Shown: positions 17,017 through 24,762, counted from the first letter of the stretch. The stretch: DNA of 64,000 nt from Bradyrhizobium vignae (GCF_004114425.1 NZ_RDQF01000008.1:62001-126000), one strand, 5' to 3'. Numbers and translations are program-made. Notes: generated by a model from the letters alone, not told the origin.

Positions 17017-17211
17017 TCATCGCGGTCTGCGGGGCTGTCTGTCCTGCGCACCCTCACCTTGTTCGCTTGGAAAAGGCTCGTGAGTTCGTCGGCCGAGAAA
17101 CGTATCCGGTCGGGGAAGCGTCAATACCTCCCACGATTCACGGATGGCCTTGCGAACCTGCTCCGCGTGCTTCTCGTCGGACGCCAAAGGATAGTGAGAC
17201 TGCTTCGCCAT
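17017..17211 (-). CDS. Small conserved-looking hypothetical protein
   Basis: The 64-residue hydrophilic protein begins MAKQSHYPLASDEKHAEQVR and contains ESWEVLTLPRPDTFLGRRTH. It resembles small proteins I recall from Bradyrhizobium genomes, without known function. A ribosome site GGGGAGCG precedes the ATG at 17211. It opposes a plus-strand frame (16938-17387) that looks spurious. No membrane segment or metal motif is seen. Confidence 0.65.
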   Translation of the reverse strand: MAKQSHYPLASDEKHAEQVRKAIRESWEVLTLPRPDTFLGRRTHEPFPSEQGEGAQDRQPRRPR

Positions 17212-17511
17212 CGGGCGCTCCCCGGATGATCATGCAGGCGGGAGCACCCTACGTCTCTCAGCCACCGGCGCCTACGGGCGGGGCGTTAGCCGGTGATGAA
17301 CTGACCATACACCTGCCGCGGCGTTTCGGCCAAGGAAATCGGGGATCTGCCGGTCAATTCCCGTTCCGGACATCGATCATAGGTTGAGAAACCGTCCGAG
17401 AGGGGTTGTGAAGGCTTGATCCAAGTTAATGAGCGAGGCTCTTTGAGCGATTGGCGCAATATGAGTAACCTATGCAAGAGAGTGCCGTTGAACTCTGTTG
17501 CATCATGGCTG

Positions 17512-17694
17512 ATGCCTGATTCCCTGTTTGCCCGCGCTAGACGTGCTATCGAGGAGAGCCGCGCCCTTCGGGAGCAGCATAGACAGGCTGCGGGTCACTA
17601 CGGCGAAACCGTGAACGATTTGCGTTTGGCCATCATGGACAGCGCCATGCTTCGCTCGGAGATCAAGGCGCGCCGGGACAACGAGGAACCATAG
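17512..17694 (+). CDS. Small hypothetical protein
   Basis: The 60-residue protein (MPDSLFARARRAIEESRALR...) is helical and charged. An earlier ATG at 17461 would add 17 residues, but neither start has a convincing ribosome site. No family recognised. It sits in the cluster of small stress-type genes, upstream of the paralogous pair at 17831 and 18304. The bases from 17212 to 17460 hold no other gene I can support. Confidence 0.45.
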   Translation: MPDSLFARARRAIEESRALREQHRQAAGHYGETVNDLRLAIMDSAMLRSEIKARRDNEEP

Positions 17695-17830
17695 CTCCGG
17701 TCTTTTCGCAGAAACGGGCAACCGTTCCTCCCCCACAACGTTGACCGTCTGCCAGGCTGCGCGGCTCGGCACCCGCCAGACGTCAGAACGCAACGGCGCG
17801 CTCGACCTCGTGCACCAGGGAGAACGCCTG

Positions 17831-18031
17831 ATGACGACGCGACATCGGTTCAAGCATATAGAGACTCTGGAGGCGCGGCTCGCCGCCGAGGCGGAGCGAC
17901 TGCGCCAACAAGCGAGCACGCTTCCGCCCGGCGCCGCGCGCGACGAGATGTTGCGCAAGGCGCGCCAGGCGGAAACAGGGTCTCAGATGAGCGAGTGGCT
18001 GCGGTCGCCGGGCCTGCAGCCGCCCGAATAG
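17831..18031 (+). CDS. Small helical protein, copy 1 of a paralogous pair
   Basis: The 66-residue protein has the pattern E-RLAAEAERLR-x5-TLPPG-x4-EMLRKARQAE...EWLRSP. The same layout is found in the protein at 18304-18513, so the two are paralogs. A ribosome site (GGGAGAA) precedes the ATG. The family is common as multiple small copies in bradyrhizobia, as far as I recall, and its function is unknown. It is probably cytoplasmic, with two helices joined by the LPPG turn. Confidence 0.7.
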   Translation: MTTRHRFKHIETLEARLAAEAERLRQQASTLPPGAARDEMLRKARQAETGSQMSEWLRSPGLQPPE

Positions 18032-18303
18032 ATTGTCTGCCATGATGATCCGCCTTCAAGTCGTCTTTGAATATGCGCGTTGACATTTCGGTTCCGGCGC
18101 GGTCCGGATCTCGCTCGCGCGAACTCATGCAGCGTTAACTTATTGAAATGCCGGAACCGGCTGTTGCGGCGGAAGCTACAAACGTTGCCGGGCTGGGCCG
18201 CCCCAGCCGGTAAGCGAATTGAGTGGCAATAGAATTTGGGCCCCGGCGCCAGATCCCCCGCCGGGGCTGATTTCCTTCCAACCGATTATCCGCGACAGTG
18301 CAA

Positions 18304-18513
18304 ATGACCGCCAAACGTAACCGCAGGAAACAGACCCAATCGCTCCAGGAGCGGCTGGCCGCCTTCGCCGAAAACGCCCGCGAGCGCGCCCGCACCCTGC
18401 CGCCGGGCAGGGAACGTGAGATGCTGCTGCAACGCGCCAAACAGAACGAAGTCACCTCGAACCTGACAGACTGGTTGAGCGCGCCCGTCTCCCCAAGACG
18501 AGGACAAACATGA
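18304..18513 (+). CDS. Small helical protein, copy 2 of a paralogous pair
   Basis: The 69-residue protein shares RLAAFAENARERARTLPPG, a Leu/Lys helix and a TDWLSAP end with the protein at 17831-18031. A GTG at 18298 is an alternative start. Its stop overlaps the ATG of the next small gene by four bases, so the two are translationally coupled. Function unknown. Confidence 0.7.
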   Translation: MTAKRNRRKQTQSLQERLAAFAENARERARTLPPGREREMLLQRAKQNEVTSNLTDWLSAPVSPRRGQT

Positions 18514-18713
18514 TGGGGAGCATCAAGCATTACCGCGCGTTTCAGATCGATCCTGATGGGCACGTGTTCGGATGCATCAATCTGGTCTGCGACGATGATG
18601 AGCAGGCCAAGCGCGAAGCGGCCGCGCTCGTGCTGGTCCATCGCATCGAGCTGTGGCGGCTCGACCGGCGGATCGCGCAATTCGACGTGCCGCAGGAGCC
18701 TGCTCGCGGGTAG
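18510..18713 (+). CDS. Small hypothetical protein coupled to the paralog
   Basis: The 67-residue protein starts MMGSIKHYRAFQIDPDGHVF and contains an acidic DDDEQAKREAA segment. The GHVFGCINLVCDDD part suggests a small beta-hairpin followed by a helix. It overlaps the previous gene by four bases (ATGA) and ends just before the candidate promoter of the flavoprotein gene. Function unknown. Confidence 0.7.
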   Translation: MMGSIKHYRAFQIDPDGHVFGCINLVCDDDEQAKREAAALVLVHRIELWRLDRRIAQFDVPQEPARG

Positions 18714-18720
18714 AGCCCTG

Positions 18721-18745
18721 GGAACCCCGCGCTGCGCGCCGGGTT
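18721..18745 (+). promoter_or_regulatory. Candidate sigma-EcfG promoter of the flavoprotein operon
   Basis: GGAAC, 16 bases, GGTT, ending 33 bases before the ATG at 18779. There is one mismatch to GGAAC-N16/17-CGTT, and it is well placed. Confidence 0.4.
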
Positions 18746-18778
18746 GGTCGAATGATATCGACCTCGCCAGGAGCCAGC

Positions 18779-19855
18779 ATGACGGACGCCGACGTTCGCA
18801 AGGGGATGCCACCCGTCAAGCTGTCGCGCGAGGAGTTCGAGCGCCGCTACAAGCGTCAGTTCGTCGATCCCGCCTTTGCCCCGCTCGGACGGGAGCTCGA
18901 TACGATCACCGCTGCGGCCTGGGACGCCTACAGCCATTCGCGCAAGGCGCCGTTGACGCGGAAGGCGGGCCCAGGCTTCTCCGATCCCGACTACGATCTT
19001 GCCGTCGACTGGCTCGATGCGCGCGCAAAAATCCTGGAGGCGCAGCGGCGGCACGACGATGCCGACGAGACGCCGCGCATTCTCCTCATCAACGGCTCGA
19101 CCCGCAGCGAGCACACCTGTCCCGGCGAGATGTCCAAGACCTGGCGGCTGGTCAAGCTGGCCGAGCCCGTCCTCGTCGAGATGGGATTTGCCGTCGACAT
19201 CCTCGATCTGTCGCGCCTCGCCTCGGAGTTCGGCAAGACCATTCATCCCTGCAAGACCTGTGTCGGCACCGCCATGCCGCTCTGCCACTGGCCGTGCAGC
19301 TGCTATCCGAACTATTCACTGGGGCAGACTGGCGACTGGATGAACGAGATCTATCCGCTCTGGGTTGCGGCCCACGGCATCCTGATCGTGGCGCCGGTGA
19401 ACTGGTATCATGTGCCCACCGGGCTCAAGGCGATGATGGACCGCATGGTCTGCGCCGATGGCGGCAATCCCGATCCGACTGCGACCCACGGCAAGAATGC
19501 CGCTGAGGCCAAGGCGCTGGAGCTGAAGGGCTGGTCCTATCCGCGCCATCTCGCCGGCCGTCACTTCGGCGTCGTCGTTCACGGAGATGCGGTCGGCGCC
19601 GCGGGCGTGCGCCGGGCGTTGTCGGATTGGTTGACCGACATGCAGCTGATCTCGGCGGGCCGCTACGCCGAGCTCGACGGCTATGTCGGCTATAGGGAGC
19701 CATACGCCACCTCGCATCGCGATCTCGATGAGGACAGCGAATTCCAGCACGAGGTGCAGAATGCGGCGCGTGCGCTCGGCAACGCAGTCCGGCTGGCAAG
19801 GAGCGGGCGTTTCGGCGATCCCGGTGCCGGTCTTGTGGACCCCAAACCCAAATGA
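18779..19855 (+). CDS. NAD(P)H-dependent flavodoxin-fold reductase with cysteine cluster
   Basis: The 358-residue protein has about 100 extra N-terminal residues, then a flavodoxin-like FMN reductase domain (LLINGSTRSEHTCPGEMSKT phosphate loop, and IVAPVNWYHVPTGLKAMMDR). Between them is a compact run of five cysteines: C158, C161, C169, C173, C175 (CKTCVG...CHWPCSC). This recalls the cysteine motif of iron-sulfur flavoproteins but with different spacing, so a metal or Fe-S centre is possible, not shown. A ribosome site AGGAG precedes the ATG. Its stop overlaps the start of the thioredoxin-reductase-like gene by four bases, suggesting the two work together in redox transfer. Confidence 0.85.
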   Translation: MTDADVRKGMPPVKLSREEFERRYKRQFVDPAFAPLGRELDTITAAAWDAYSHSRKAPLTRKAGPGFSDPDYDLAVDWLDARAKILEAQRRHDDADETPRILLINGSTRSEHTCPGEMSKTWRLVKLAEPVLVEMGFAVDILDLSRLASEFGKTIHPCKTCVGTAMPLCHWPCSCYPNYSLGQTGDWMNEIYPLWVAAHGILIVAPVNWYHVPTGLKAMMDRMVCADGGNPDPTATHGKNAAEAKALELKGWSYPRHLAGRHFGVVVHGDAVGAAGVRRALSDWLTDMQLISAGRYAELDGYVGYREPYATSHRDLDEDSEFQHEVQNAARALGNAVRLARSGRFGDPGAGLVDPKPK

Positions 19856-20754
19856 CCGGCGCGCCGCCGCTTGAATGCCTGATCGTCGGAGGCGGCCCGG
19901 CCGGGCTGATGGCCGCGATCTATCTGGCGCGCTTCCGCCGCCGCGTCTGCGTCGTGGACACTGGCGCGAGCCGGGCGGCGCTGATCCCGCGCAGTCGCAA
20001 TGTCCCGGGCTTCGTCCACGGCCTGTCCGGCACGGAGCTGATCGAAAGGATGTCGGCCCAGCTGGACGAGCTCGCCGTCACGCGCGTGGACGCCGAGGTC
20101 ACCGACTTGCAACGACACGATCGTGGTTTTCTGGCGAGCTGGAATGGCGGCGCGCATGCAGCCGCCACCGTCGTCCTCGCCTGCGGGATCGTCGATACCC
20201 ATCCGCCGTTCGACGAATGGCGCGCCGCCGTCGCGGATGGGCTCTTGCGCTACTGCCCGATCTGCGACGCCTTCGAGGCGACCGGCCGCCGCATCGGCGT
20301 CATCGGCCCGCTGGCGCGTGCTGCGGGCAAGGCGCTGTTCCTGCGCGGCTATTCGCGCGACGTGACGCTGCTCGCAACCGAGCCGGATGACGATCGGGCC
20401 GCAACGTCACGGCTGGCCGAGGCGGGCGTGGAGGTCGTGCGTGCGCCCGATCTGCGTTTGCAGCGGAGAGGCGATGGCATCGAAGCGGTCTTCGCCGACG
20501 GCCGCACGGCGCAATTCGACATGATCTATCCCGCGATGGGCGCTGAGGTGCGCTCCCAGCTCGCGATGGCGCTGGGTGCCGAGCATACCGTTGAGGGTTA
20601 TCTGAAGGTCGACGACCATCAGCGCACGTCGATCCGCGGGCTCTACGGCATCGGCGACGTCGTCACCGACCTGCACCAGATCTCGGTCTCGTTCGGCCAC
20701 GCCGCAATTGCCGCCTGCACCATCCACAACAGCGTGCCGGCGCGATTGGCGTGA
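19852..20754 (+). CDS. Thioredoxin-reductase-like FAD protein with CPIC active site
   Basis: The 300-residue protein has an N-terminal FAD-binding motif (VGGGPAGLMAAIYLARF), a redox CxxC of the form CPIC (C135, C138) in place of the usual CATC, an NADPH-domain stretch (IGVIGPLARAAG) and the C-terminal FAD motif GLYGIGDV. It belongs to the low-molecular-weight thioredoxin reductase family and should transfer electrons from NADPH through FAD to a disulfide, perhaps on an unusual partner. No thioredoxin gene is adjacent. It overlaps the flavoprotein gene by four bases and is followed 18 bases later by a CDF transporter. Confidence 0.88.
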   Translation: MTGAPPLECLIVGGGPAGLMAAIYLARFRRRVCVVDTGASRAALIPRSRNVPGFVHGLSGTELIERMSAQLDELAVTRVDAEVTDLQRHDRGFLASWNGGAHAAATVVLACGIVDTHPPFDEWRAAVADGLLRYCPICDAFEATGRRIGVIGPLARAAGKALFLRGYSRDVTLLATEPDDDRAATSRLAEAGVEVVRAPDLRLQRRGDGIEAVFADGRTAQFDMIYPAMGAEVRSQLAMALGAEHTVEGYLKVDDHQRTSIRGLYGIGDVVTDLHQISVSFGHAAIAACTIHNSVPARLA

Positions 20755-20772
20755 GAAGCGGAGTATCGGACA

Positions 20773-21726
20773 TTGGCGAACATGGCGGCAGGATCATCCA
20801 CGAAGACCTCTGTCTATGCGGCGCTGCTCGGCAATGTCCTCGTCGCGGTCACGAAGATCGGCGCCGCCGCATGGACGGGAAGTTCGGCGATGACGAGCGA
20901 GGCGGTGCATTCGCTCGTCGATACGACCAACGAGATCCTGCTGCTCTATGGCTACCGGCGCGCGGCCCGTCCACCCGACGAATCCCATCCGCTTGGCTAC
21001 GGCCGGGAGCTGTATTTCTGGAGCTTCATCGTTGCGCTGCTCATCTTCGCGCTGGGCGCCGGCGTCTCGCTGTTTCAGGGCATTCTGCACGTCGCCGCGC
21101 CCGAGCCGATCGAAGATCCCATCGTCAGCTTCGTGGTGCTCGGCCTGTCATTCCTGTTCGAAGGCGGCTCCTGGCTGATTGCCCTGCGGCGCTTCAGGTC
21201 GGACGCCGAGCGGTTTGGTTACTATCAGGCTTTCGTCCGCAGCAAGGATCCTCCGGCTTTCATGGTGCTGCTCGAGGACAGCGCGGCGCTGCTCGGTATC
21301 GCGATCGCCGCCGCGGCCACTGCAGCTGCCGTATGGCTGGACCAGCCGGTCTGGGACGGGGTTGGTTCGATCCTGATCGGGCTGTTGCTGGCGACCGCGT
21401 CCGTCGCGCTCGCGCGCGAAAGCAAGAGCCTTCTGATCGGCGAGCCTGCAGATCCGGAGCTTGCGCGCTCCATCCTAGAGGTGGCAAGGCGCTCGCCCGG
21501 CGTGCTCAGGGCCAACGGCCTCCTGACGGTGCAGCTATCGCCGGCCGAGGTCGTGGTGGCCTTGAGCATCGAGTTCGCCGACGACAAGCGCGCCGACGAT
21601 ATCGAGCAGTGCGTCGTTTCGATCGAGACCGAGATCCGCAGGCGCCATCCGAGCGTGGCGGCGCTGTTCATCAAGCCGCAGACCGATGCCCGCTACCGGG
21701 CGGCGCGGGCGCGGCGTTTCGGCTAG
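20773..21726 (+). CDS. Cation diffusion facilitator (CDF) family metal transporter
   Basis: The 317-residue protein has five to six membrane spans (about residues 13-35, 80-105, 115-135, 160-180, 185-205) and a cytoplasmic C-terminal domain. Typical CDF features are SEAVHSLVDTTNE in helix 2 and LLEDSAALLGIAIA in helix 5, both with metal-binding acidic residues. It should export divalent metals such as Zn or Mn in exchange for protons. The TTG at 20773 has GGAG ten bases upstream; an ATG nine bases later has no such site. It is the third gene of the flavoprotein operon. Confidence 0.9.
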   Translation: MANMAAGSSTKTSVYAALLGNVLVAVTKIGAAAWTGSSAMTSEAVHSLVDTTNEILLLYGYRRAARPPDESHPLGYGRELYFWSFIVALLIFALGAGVSLFQGILHVAAPEPIEDPIVSFVVLGLSFLFEGGSWLIALRRFRSDAERFGYYQAFVRSKDPPAFMVLLEDSAALLGIAIAAAATAAAVWLDQPVWDGVGSILIGLLLATASVALARESKSLLIGEPADPELARSILEVARRSPGVLRANGLLTVQLSPAEVVVALSIEFADDKRADDIEQCVVSIETEIRRRHPSVAALFIKPQTDARYRAARARRFG

Positions 21727-21842
21727 AGCCGCATCATGTGGTTCCAGGTCGTCACAATCGGGGGGAGGGCAGGAACGATGAAAGCGTCGCCTTGGTTGAG
21801 TTGAGCAGGGGCGGCATGGACGCGCAACTTGGGAGAGAACGG

Positions 21843-22172
21843 ATGGCCCGATCCGAAGAGATGACCCGCTGCATCGAACTCTGCATGAGCTGCTACCAGA
21901 CATGCCTCGGCACGGCGATGAACCACTGCCTCGAGACAGGCGGCAAGCACGTCGAGCCAGAACACTTCCGCCTGATGATGGCCTGCGCGGAGATGTGCCG
22001 GACCGCCGCGCATTTCATGCTGATAAACACGCCGCACCACAAGCATACATGCGCTGAGTGCGCCGAAATCTGCGGCGAATGCGCCGAGGATTGCGCGCGG
22101 ATCGGCGGCATGGACGAATGCGTCGCGATCTGCCGCTCCTGCGCGCAATCGTGCCGCGCAATGGCGGCGTGA
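21843..22172 (+). CDS. Four-helix-bundle copper-binding protein (DUF326/Csp-like)
   Basis: The 109-residue protein contains 16 cysteines in helical CxxxC and CxxC spacing (RCIELCMSCYQTC, CAECAEICGECAEDC, CVAICRSCAQSC). This is the pattern of copper storage proteins, in which the thiols line the core of a four-helix bundle and bind many Cu(I) ions. There is no signal peptide, so it is cytosolic like Csp3. The ATG at 21843 follows GGGAGAGAAC. It lies 116 bases after the CDF transporter and 10 bases before a small gene. With the redox proteins upstream, metal storage or thiol protection is likely. Confidence 0.88.
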   Translation: MARSEEMTRCIELCMSCYQTCLGTAMNHCLETGGKHVEPEHFRLMMACAEMCRTAAHFMLINTPHHKHTCAECAEICGECAEDCARIGGMDECVAICRSCAQSCRAMAA

Positions 22173-22182
22173 GGAGGGGCCC

Positions 22183-22371
22183 ATGCTGGAAGAAAAGCTC
22201 AAGGAAGCGATCGTCGGCGAGTTGCAGCGTCAGGCCGCCGACCGGCCGCAATCGCTCATGGTCCAGGGCGCGAACGATGGAAACCGCTCGGAGGAGCTGA
22301 CCGTCAACGGCAAGATCGACCTTGGCGCGCTGGTCATGGTGATCGCGGGATCGGTCGCGGGCGGGCCCTAA
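22183..22371 (+). CDS. Small hypothetical protein following the copper protein
   Basis: The 62-residue protein begins MLEEKLKEAIVGELQRQAAD, has a hydrophilic middle, and ends in a hydrophobic segment (ALVMVIAGSVAGGP). A strong ribosome site (GGAGGGG) is present. It is 10 bases after the copper-binding protein gene and therefore likely co-expressed. Function unknown. Confidence 0.7.
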   Translation: MLEEKLKEAIVGELQRQAADRPQSLMVQGANDGNRSEELTVNGKIDLGALVMVIAGSVAGGP

Positions 22372-22372
22372 A

Positions 22373-22417
22373 GCATGATCCGGAAAAGTGCGAAGCGGTT
22401 TTCCGGAAAGATCATGC
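22373..22417. repeat. Palindromic intergenic repeat (GCATGATC type)
   Basis: A 45-base near-perfect inverted repeat: arms GCATGATCCGGAAAA and TTTTCCGGAAAGATCATGC. The same element is widespread in Bradyrhizobium and related genomes. It lies just after a stop codon between convergent genes and may act as a transcription terminator. Confidence 0.75.
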
Positions 22418-22432
22418 GTAAACAACAAGCTT

Positions 22433-22469
22433 AAGCGCGATGACGATTCATCCAAATCTCATCGCGCTT
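22433..22469. repeat. Second palindrome between convergent genes
   Basis: An inverted repeat with arms AAGCGCGATGA and TCATCGCGCTT separated by 15 bases. Its right arm reaches the stop codon of the minus-strand gene at 22469. Together with the neighbouring palindrome it fills the gap between two convergent genes. Confidence 0.65.
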
Positions 22470-22726
22470 TAGCCATACTCCTCGCCGATGCCGTATTCCC
22501 GGTAGATCTCCAGCGGGTCGAGCTCGGGAAACAGGCGGCATTTGGCCTGCGCCAGGTGCAGGCTCACCGCCGCCGGCTCCTTGCCGTTCGCGAGCAGCTT
22601 GCGGATGTCCTCCATATGGGCGTTCGGCCGGTGCTTCGGCTCGAGCTGCTCCAGCGCGACCAGGGCGGTCGCGAGCGCCTCGGTCAGCACCCAGTCATCG
22701 TGGCCCGTGATTCCCTTTTTCGACAT
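22469..22726 (-). CDS. Small hypothetical protein
   Basis: The 85-residue protein starts MSKKGITGHDDWVLTEALAT and contains PKHRPNAHMEDIRKLL and LFPELDPLEIYREYG. It is helical, acidic and probably cytoplasmic. I do not recognise a named family. The ATG at 22726 is chosen because the upstream part of the longer frame is compositionally poor. The 286 bases between this gene and 23013 show no further gene. Confidence 0.65.
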   Translation of the reverse strand: MSKKGITGHDDWVLTEALATALVALEQLEPKHRPNAHMEDIRKLLANGKEPAAVSLHLAQAKCRLFPELDPLEIYREYGIGEEYG

Positions 22727-23012
22727 CGGCAGACCCCAGATGTGGCGGCAGCTCCCAAGTCTATCGCGACTTCGGCCAAATCGCCATTGAGCCGTTGCGG
22801 CCGCCGGCGCCGCCATGGACCGGCGACGTGCTCCGGCTTGCATTATGGCCGCGTGTGGCTAAAAGGCGGCGGGTGCGGGGCGATCGTATCTCTGTCGAAA
22901 TAAACTTGGCGTAGACGGGCCTGCACGGCATCCAGGCCGGCTGTTCCGGTTTGGCCCCTGATCCCGTACGCGCAACGATCCGATTGCGCTACCCCTCAAG
23001 GCTCGAGCGCGC

Positions 23013-23387
23013 ATGGTCTTTCTCAGCTTCGTCTATCGCTTCTTCACCAACTTCGCCTTCATGGCGATGGTCTATTTCAGCCTGAACTTCATGGAGAAAT
23101 ATCAGAACCGGGCGATCATCGCGATCCTGGTGCTGGTCTATGCCGCCATGCGCGCGGCCTCGACGCTGCGCGCATTCTATTTCTTCCAGAAGATCGAGAA
23201 GCTGGAGGCCGAGACCAAGCGCCTCCAGGCTCCGATCAATGACGGTTCGGGCGGAACCACGGCGCGCAAGCAGGTCGTCGCCGACGTTGCGCGGCTGCGG
23301 CGCGACGGCGAGCTCAAGTCCTATATGGACCTGTTTTTCCTGGCGCTGATCGTGCTGCTCTGCGTCGCCGCCATCATGCGGCAGTGA
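23013..23387 (+). CDS. Hypothetical membrane protein with coiled-coil middle
   Basis: The 124-residue protein has hydrophobic helices at about 5-25, 33-55 and 102-121, with a charged helical stretch between (QKIEKLEAETKRLQ and VADVARLRRDG). It is predicted to be an inner-membrane protein. No family recognised. It is convergent with the polysaccharide deacetylase gene, only four bases away, so the two genes have no room for separate terminators. Confidence 0.65.
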   Translation: MVFLSFVYRFFTNFAFMAMVYFSLNFMEKYQNRAIIAILVLVYAAMRAASTLRAFYFFQKIEKLEAETKRLQAPINDGSGGTTARKQVVADVARLRRDGELKSYMDLFFLALIVLLCVAAIMRQ

Positions 23388-23391
23388 GGGC

Positions 23392-24762
23392 TTAAACGCG
23401 CTTCTTCAGGCTGGCGACGCGGGTCGGGCGGGGCGTAGCGCGCTTGGAGGCCGCGTCCTTGACCGCAATCCCCTTGGCCGCAATCCCCTTGGCTGCAGTC
23501 ACCTTGGCTGCAGTCCCCTTGGGTGCAATGTCGATGGGCTGCGCGGCATGATCCGGTGCCGCCGACGCTGTATGCGCCGTACGCCGTCCTTGCAGCTTGG
23601 CTGCCTTGCCCTTTGCTGCTTTGCCCTGTGCTGCCTTGCCCCTGGCCGCATGAGGTGGCTCGGCTGCCATCGCCAGCCGGGTTGCGGCACGCCGCGACAA
23701 GGTCGTCGACAGCAGCACCTCGACCGAGCCCTCCGGAATTGCGAACAGATCGCGGTCGGGCACGGGCAGGGTGGATGCGATATCCATCTGCCCCTTGGTC
23801 CGGCGCGGCAGCAGCGGCTGATGCTCGGTCTGCGCATTGAGATCGGCCAGCGCGGGCGCCGGCAGCATCCGGGTCTGCGTGAATACGAAATTCGGCACGC
23901 GCGGCCAGCGTGCGATCGGCGTCGTTTCGGTCGGCGGATGCAGCAGCCATTCCACCGCCGTGGTCGGCGTCGCCGGCCGCTCGGCGGTCGCGGGCACCAC
24001 ATGGACGATGCGATAGCCGCGCGCCTTGAGGTCGCGGATGATCTTCGGCAGCGCCGCCACGGTGCGGGCCTGGATGTCGTGCAGCAGCAAAATGCCCTTG
24101 CCCTTGGCCTCCAGCCGCTGGATCGCGAGCTGGTAGACGCGGTCGGACGATACGTGCCGCCAGTCGTCGGCCGGAAAGTCGGCGCTCCACACCTGGATGC
24201 CGCGCGAGATCAGAAGGTTCTCGACGCCCTCGGCGCGCATCAGGCCGGGAATGCGGAAGAACGGGGCGAGCTGGGACGGATCGGTCATCGCGGCCGAGGT
24301 CCATTCGATGCCGCCGTTGATCTCGGCCTCGGCCTTTTCGATCGGCATCCGGTCGAAGGTCAGCGGATGGTCCATGCTGTGGGTGCCGACGGTGTGGCCC
24401 GCCGCGACCAGCTTGCGCACGCCTTCCGGATTGGCCTTGGCCTGGTTGCCGATGATGAAGAAGGTCGCCTTGATGCACTCGTCGGCGAGGATCTTGAGGA
24501 CCTGGTTGGAATATTTCGGCAATGGACCATCGTCGAAGGTCAGGACGACCTCATGGTCCTTCAGCGGCAGCGTCTCGCGGTACTGCATGGTGCCGATGCG
24601 CGGATGCTCGCGCGGATCGACCACGAGGGTGCGGGACGTCCCGAGCGCGTCCGGGTGACCGGGGCAGTCGGCTGCATAAGCTGCCGGCGCGCCCACGGTC
24701 AGCAATCCCAGACAGAGGACGATCCACGATCGCGTCCGAACTACAACGCTACTTCCGATCAT
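23392..24762 (-). CDS. Polysaccharide deacetylase with low-complexity C-terminal tail
   Basis: The 456-residue secreted protein has a signal peptide (cleavage near APAAYA-A, residue 30) and a NodB-homology domain with motif 1 TFDDGP (D77, D78) and motif 2 HSMDH (H128, H132), so a metal-dependent deacetylase of cell-wall or exopolysaccharide sugars is expected. Residues beyond about 350 are low-complexity, rich in Ala and Lys (AAKGIAAKGIAVKD and similar), encoded by short DNA tandem repeats. This basic tail may bind acidic polymers or be a disordered anchor. A second, shorter deacetylase without the tail lies directly upstream (24923-25720). Confidence 0.85.
   Translation of the reverse strand: MIGSSVVVRTRSWIVLCLGLLTVGAPAAYAADCPGHPDALGTSRTLVVDPREHPRIGTMQYRETLPLKDHEVVLTFDDGPLPKYSNQVLKILADECIKATFFIIGNQAKANPEGVRKLVAAGHTVGTHSMDHPLTFDRMPIEKAEAEINGGIEWTSAAMTDPSQLAPFFRIPGLMRAEGVENLLISRGIQVWSADFPADDWRHVSSDRVYQLAIQRLEAKGKGILLLHDIQARTVAALPKIIRDLKARGYRIVHVVPATAERPATPTTAVEWLLHPPTETTPIARWPRVPNFVFTQTRMLPAPALADLNAQTEHQPLLPRRTKGQMDIASTLPVPDRDLFAIPEGSVEVLLSTTLSRRAATRLAMAAEPPHAARGKAAQGKAAKGKAAKLQGRRTAHTASAAPDHAAQPIDIAPKGTAAKVTAAKGIAAKGIAVKDAASKRATPRPTRVASLKKRV
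23466..23530. repeat. 15-base tandem repeat inside the deacetylase gene
   Basis: About 4.3 copies of a 15-base unit (CAATCCCCTTGGCTG with small changes). On the coding minus strand each unit encodes five residues such as AAKGI or AAKVT, so repeat number can change without breaking the frame. Confidence 0.8.
23600..23644. repeat. Second 15-base tandem repeat inside the deacetylase gene
   Basis: Three copies of a related 15-base unit (GCTGCCTTGCCCTTT with changes) that encode repeats of the type QGKAA and KGKAA in the Ala/Lys tail of the deacetylase. Confidence 0.75.

Noticed and set aside
16938..17387. A 149-codon plus-strand frame after the Crp regulator
   Set aside because: Composition is rich in Pro, Arg and Ser with no domain. 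The minus-strand gene at 17017-17211 with a good ribosome site explains the same DNA better.
21727..21842. Intergenic DNA before the copper protein (CTAGAGCCGCATCATGTGG)
   Set aside because: It resembles a fragment of a repeat common in bradyrhizobia, but the arms are incomplete and I cannot define its borders.
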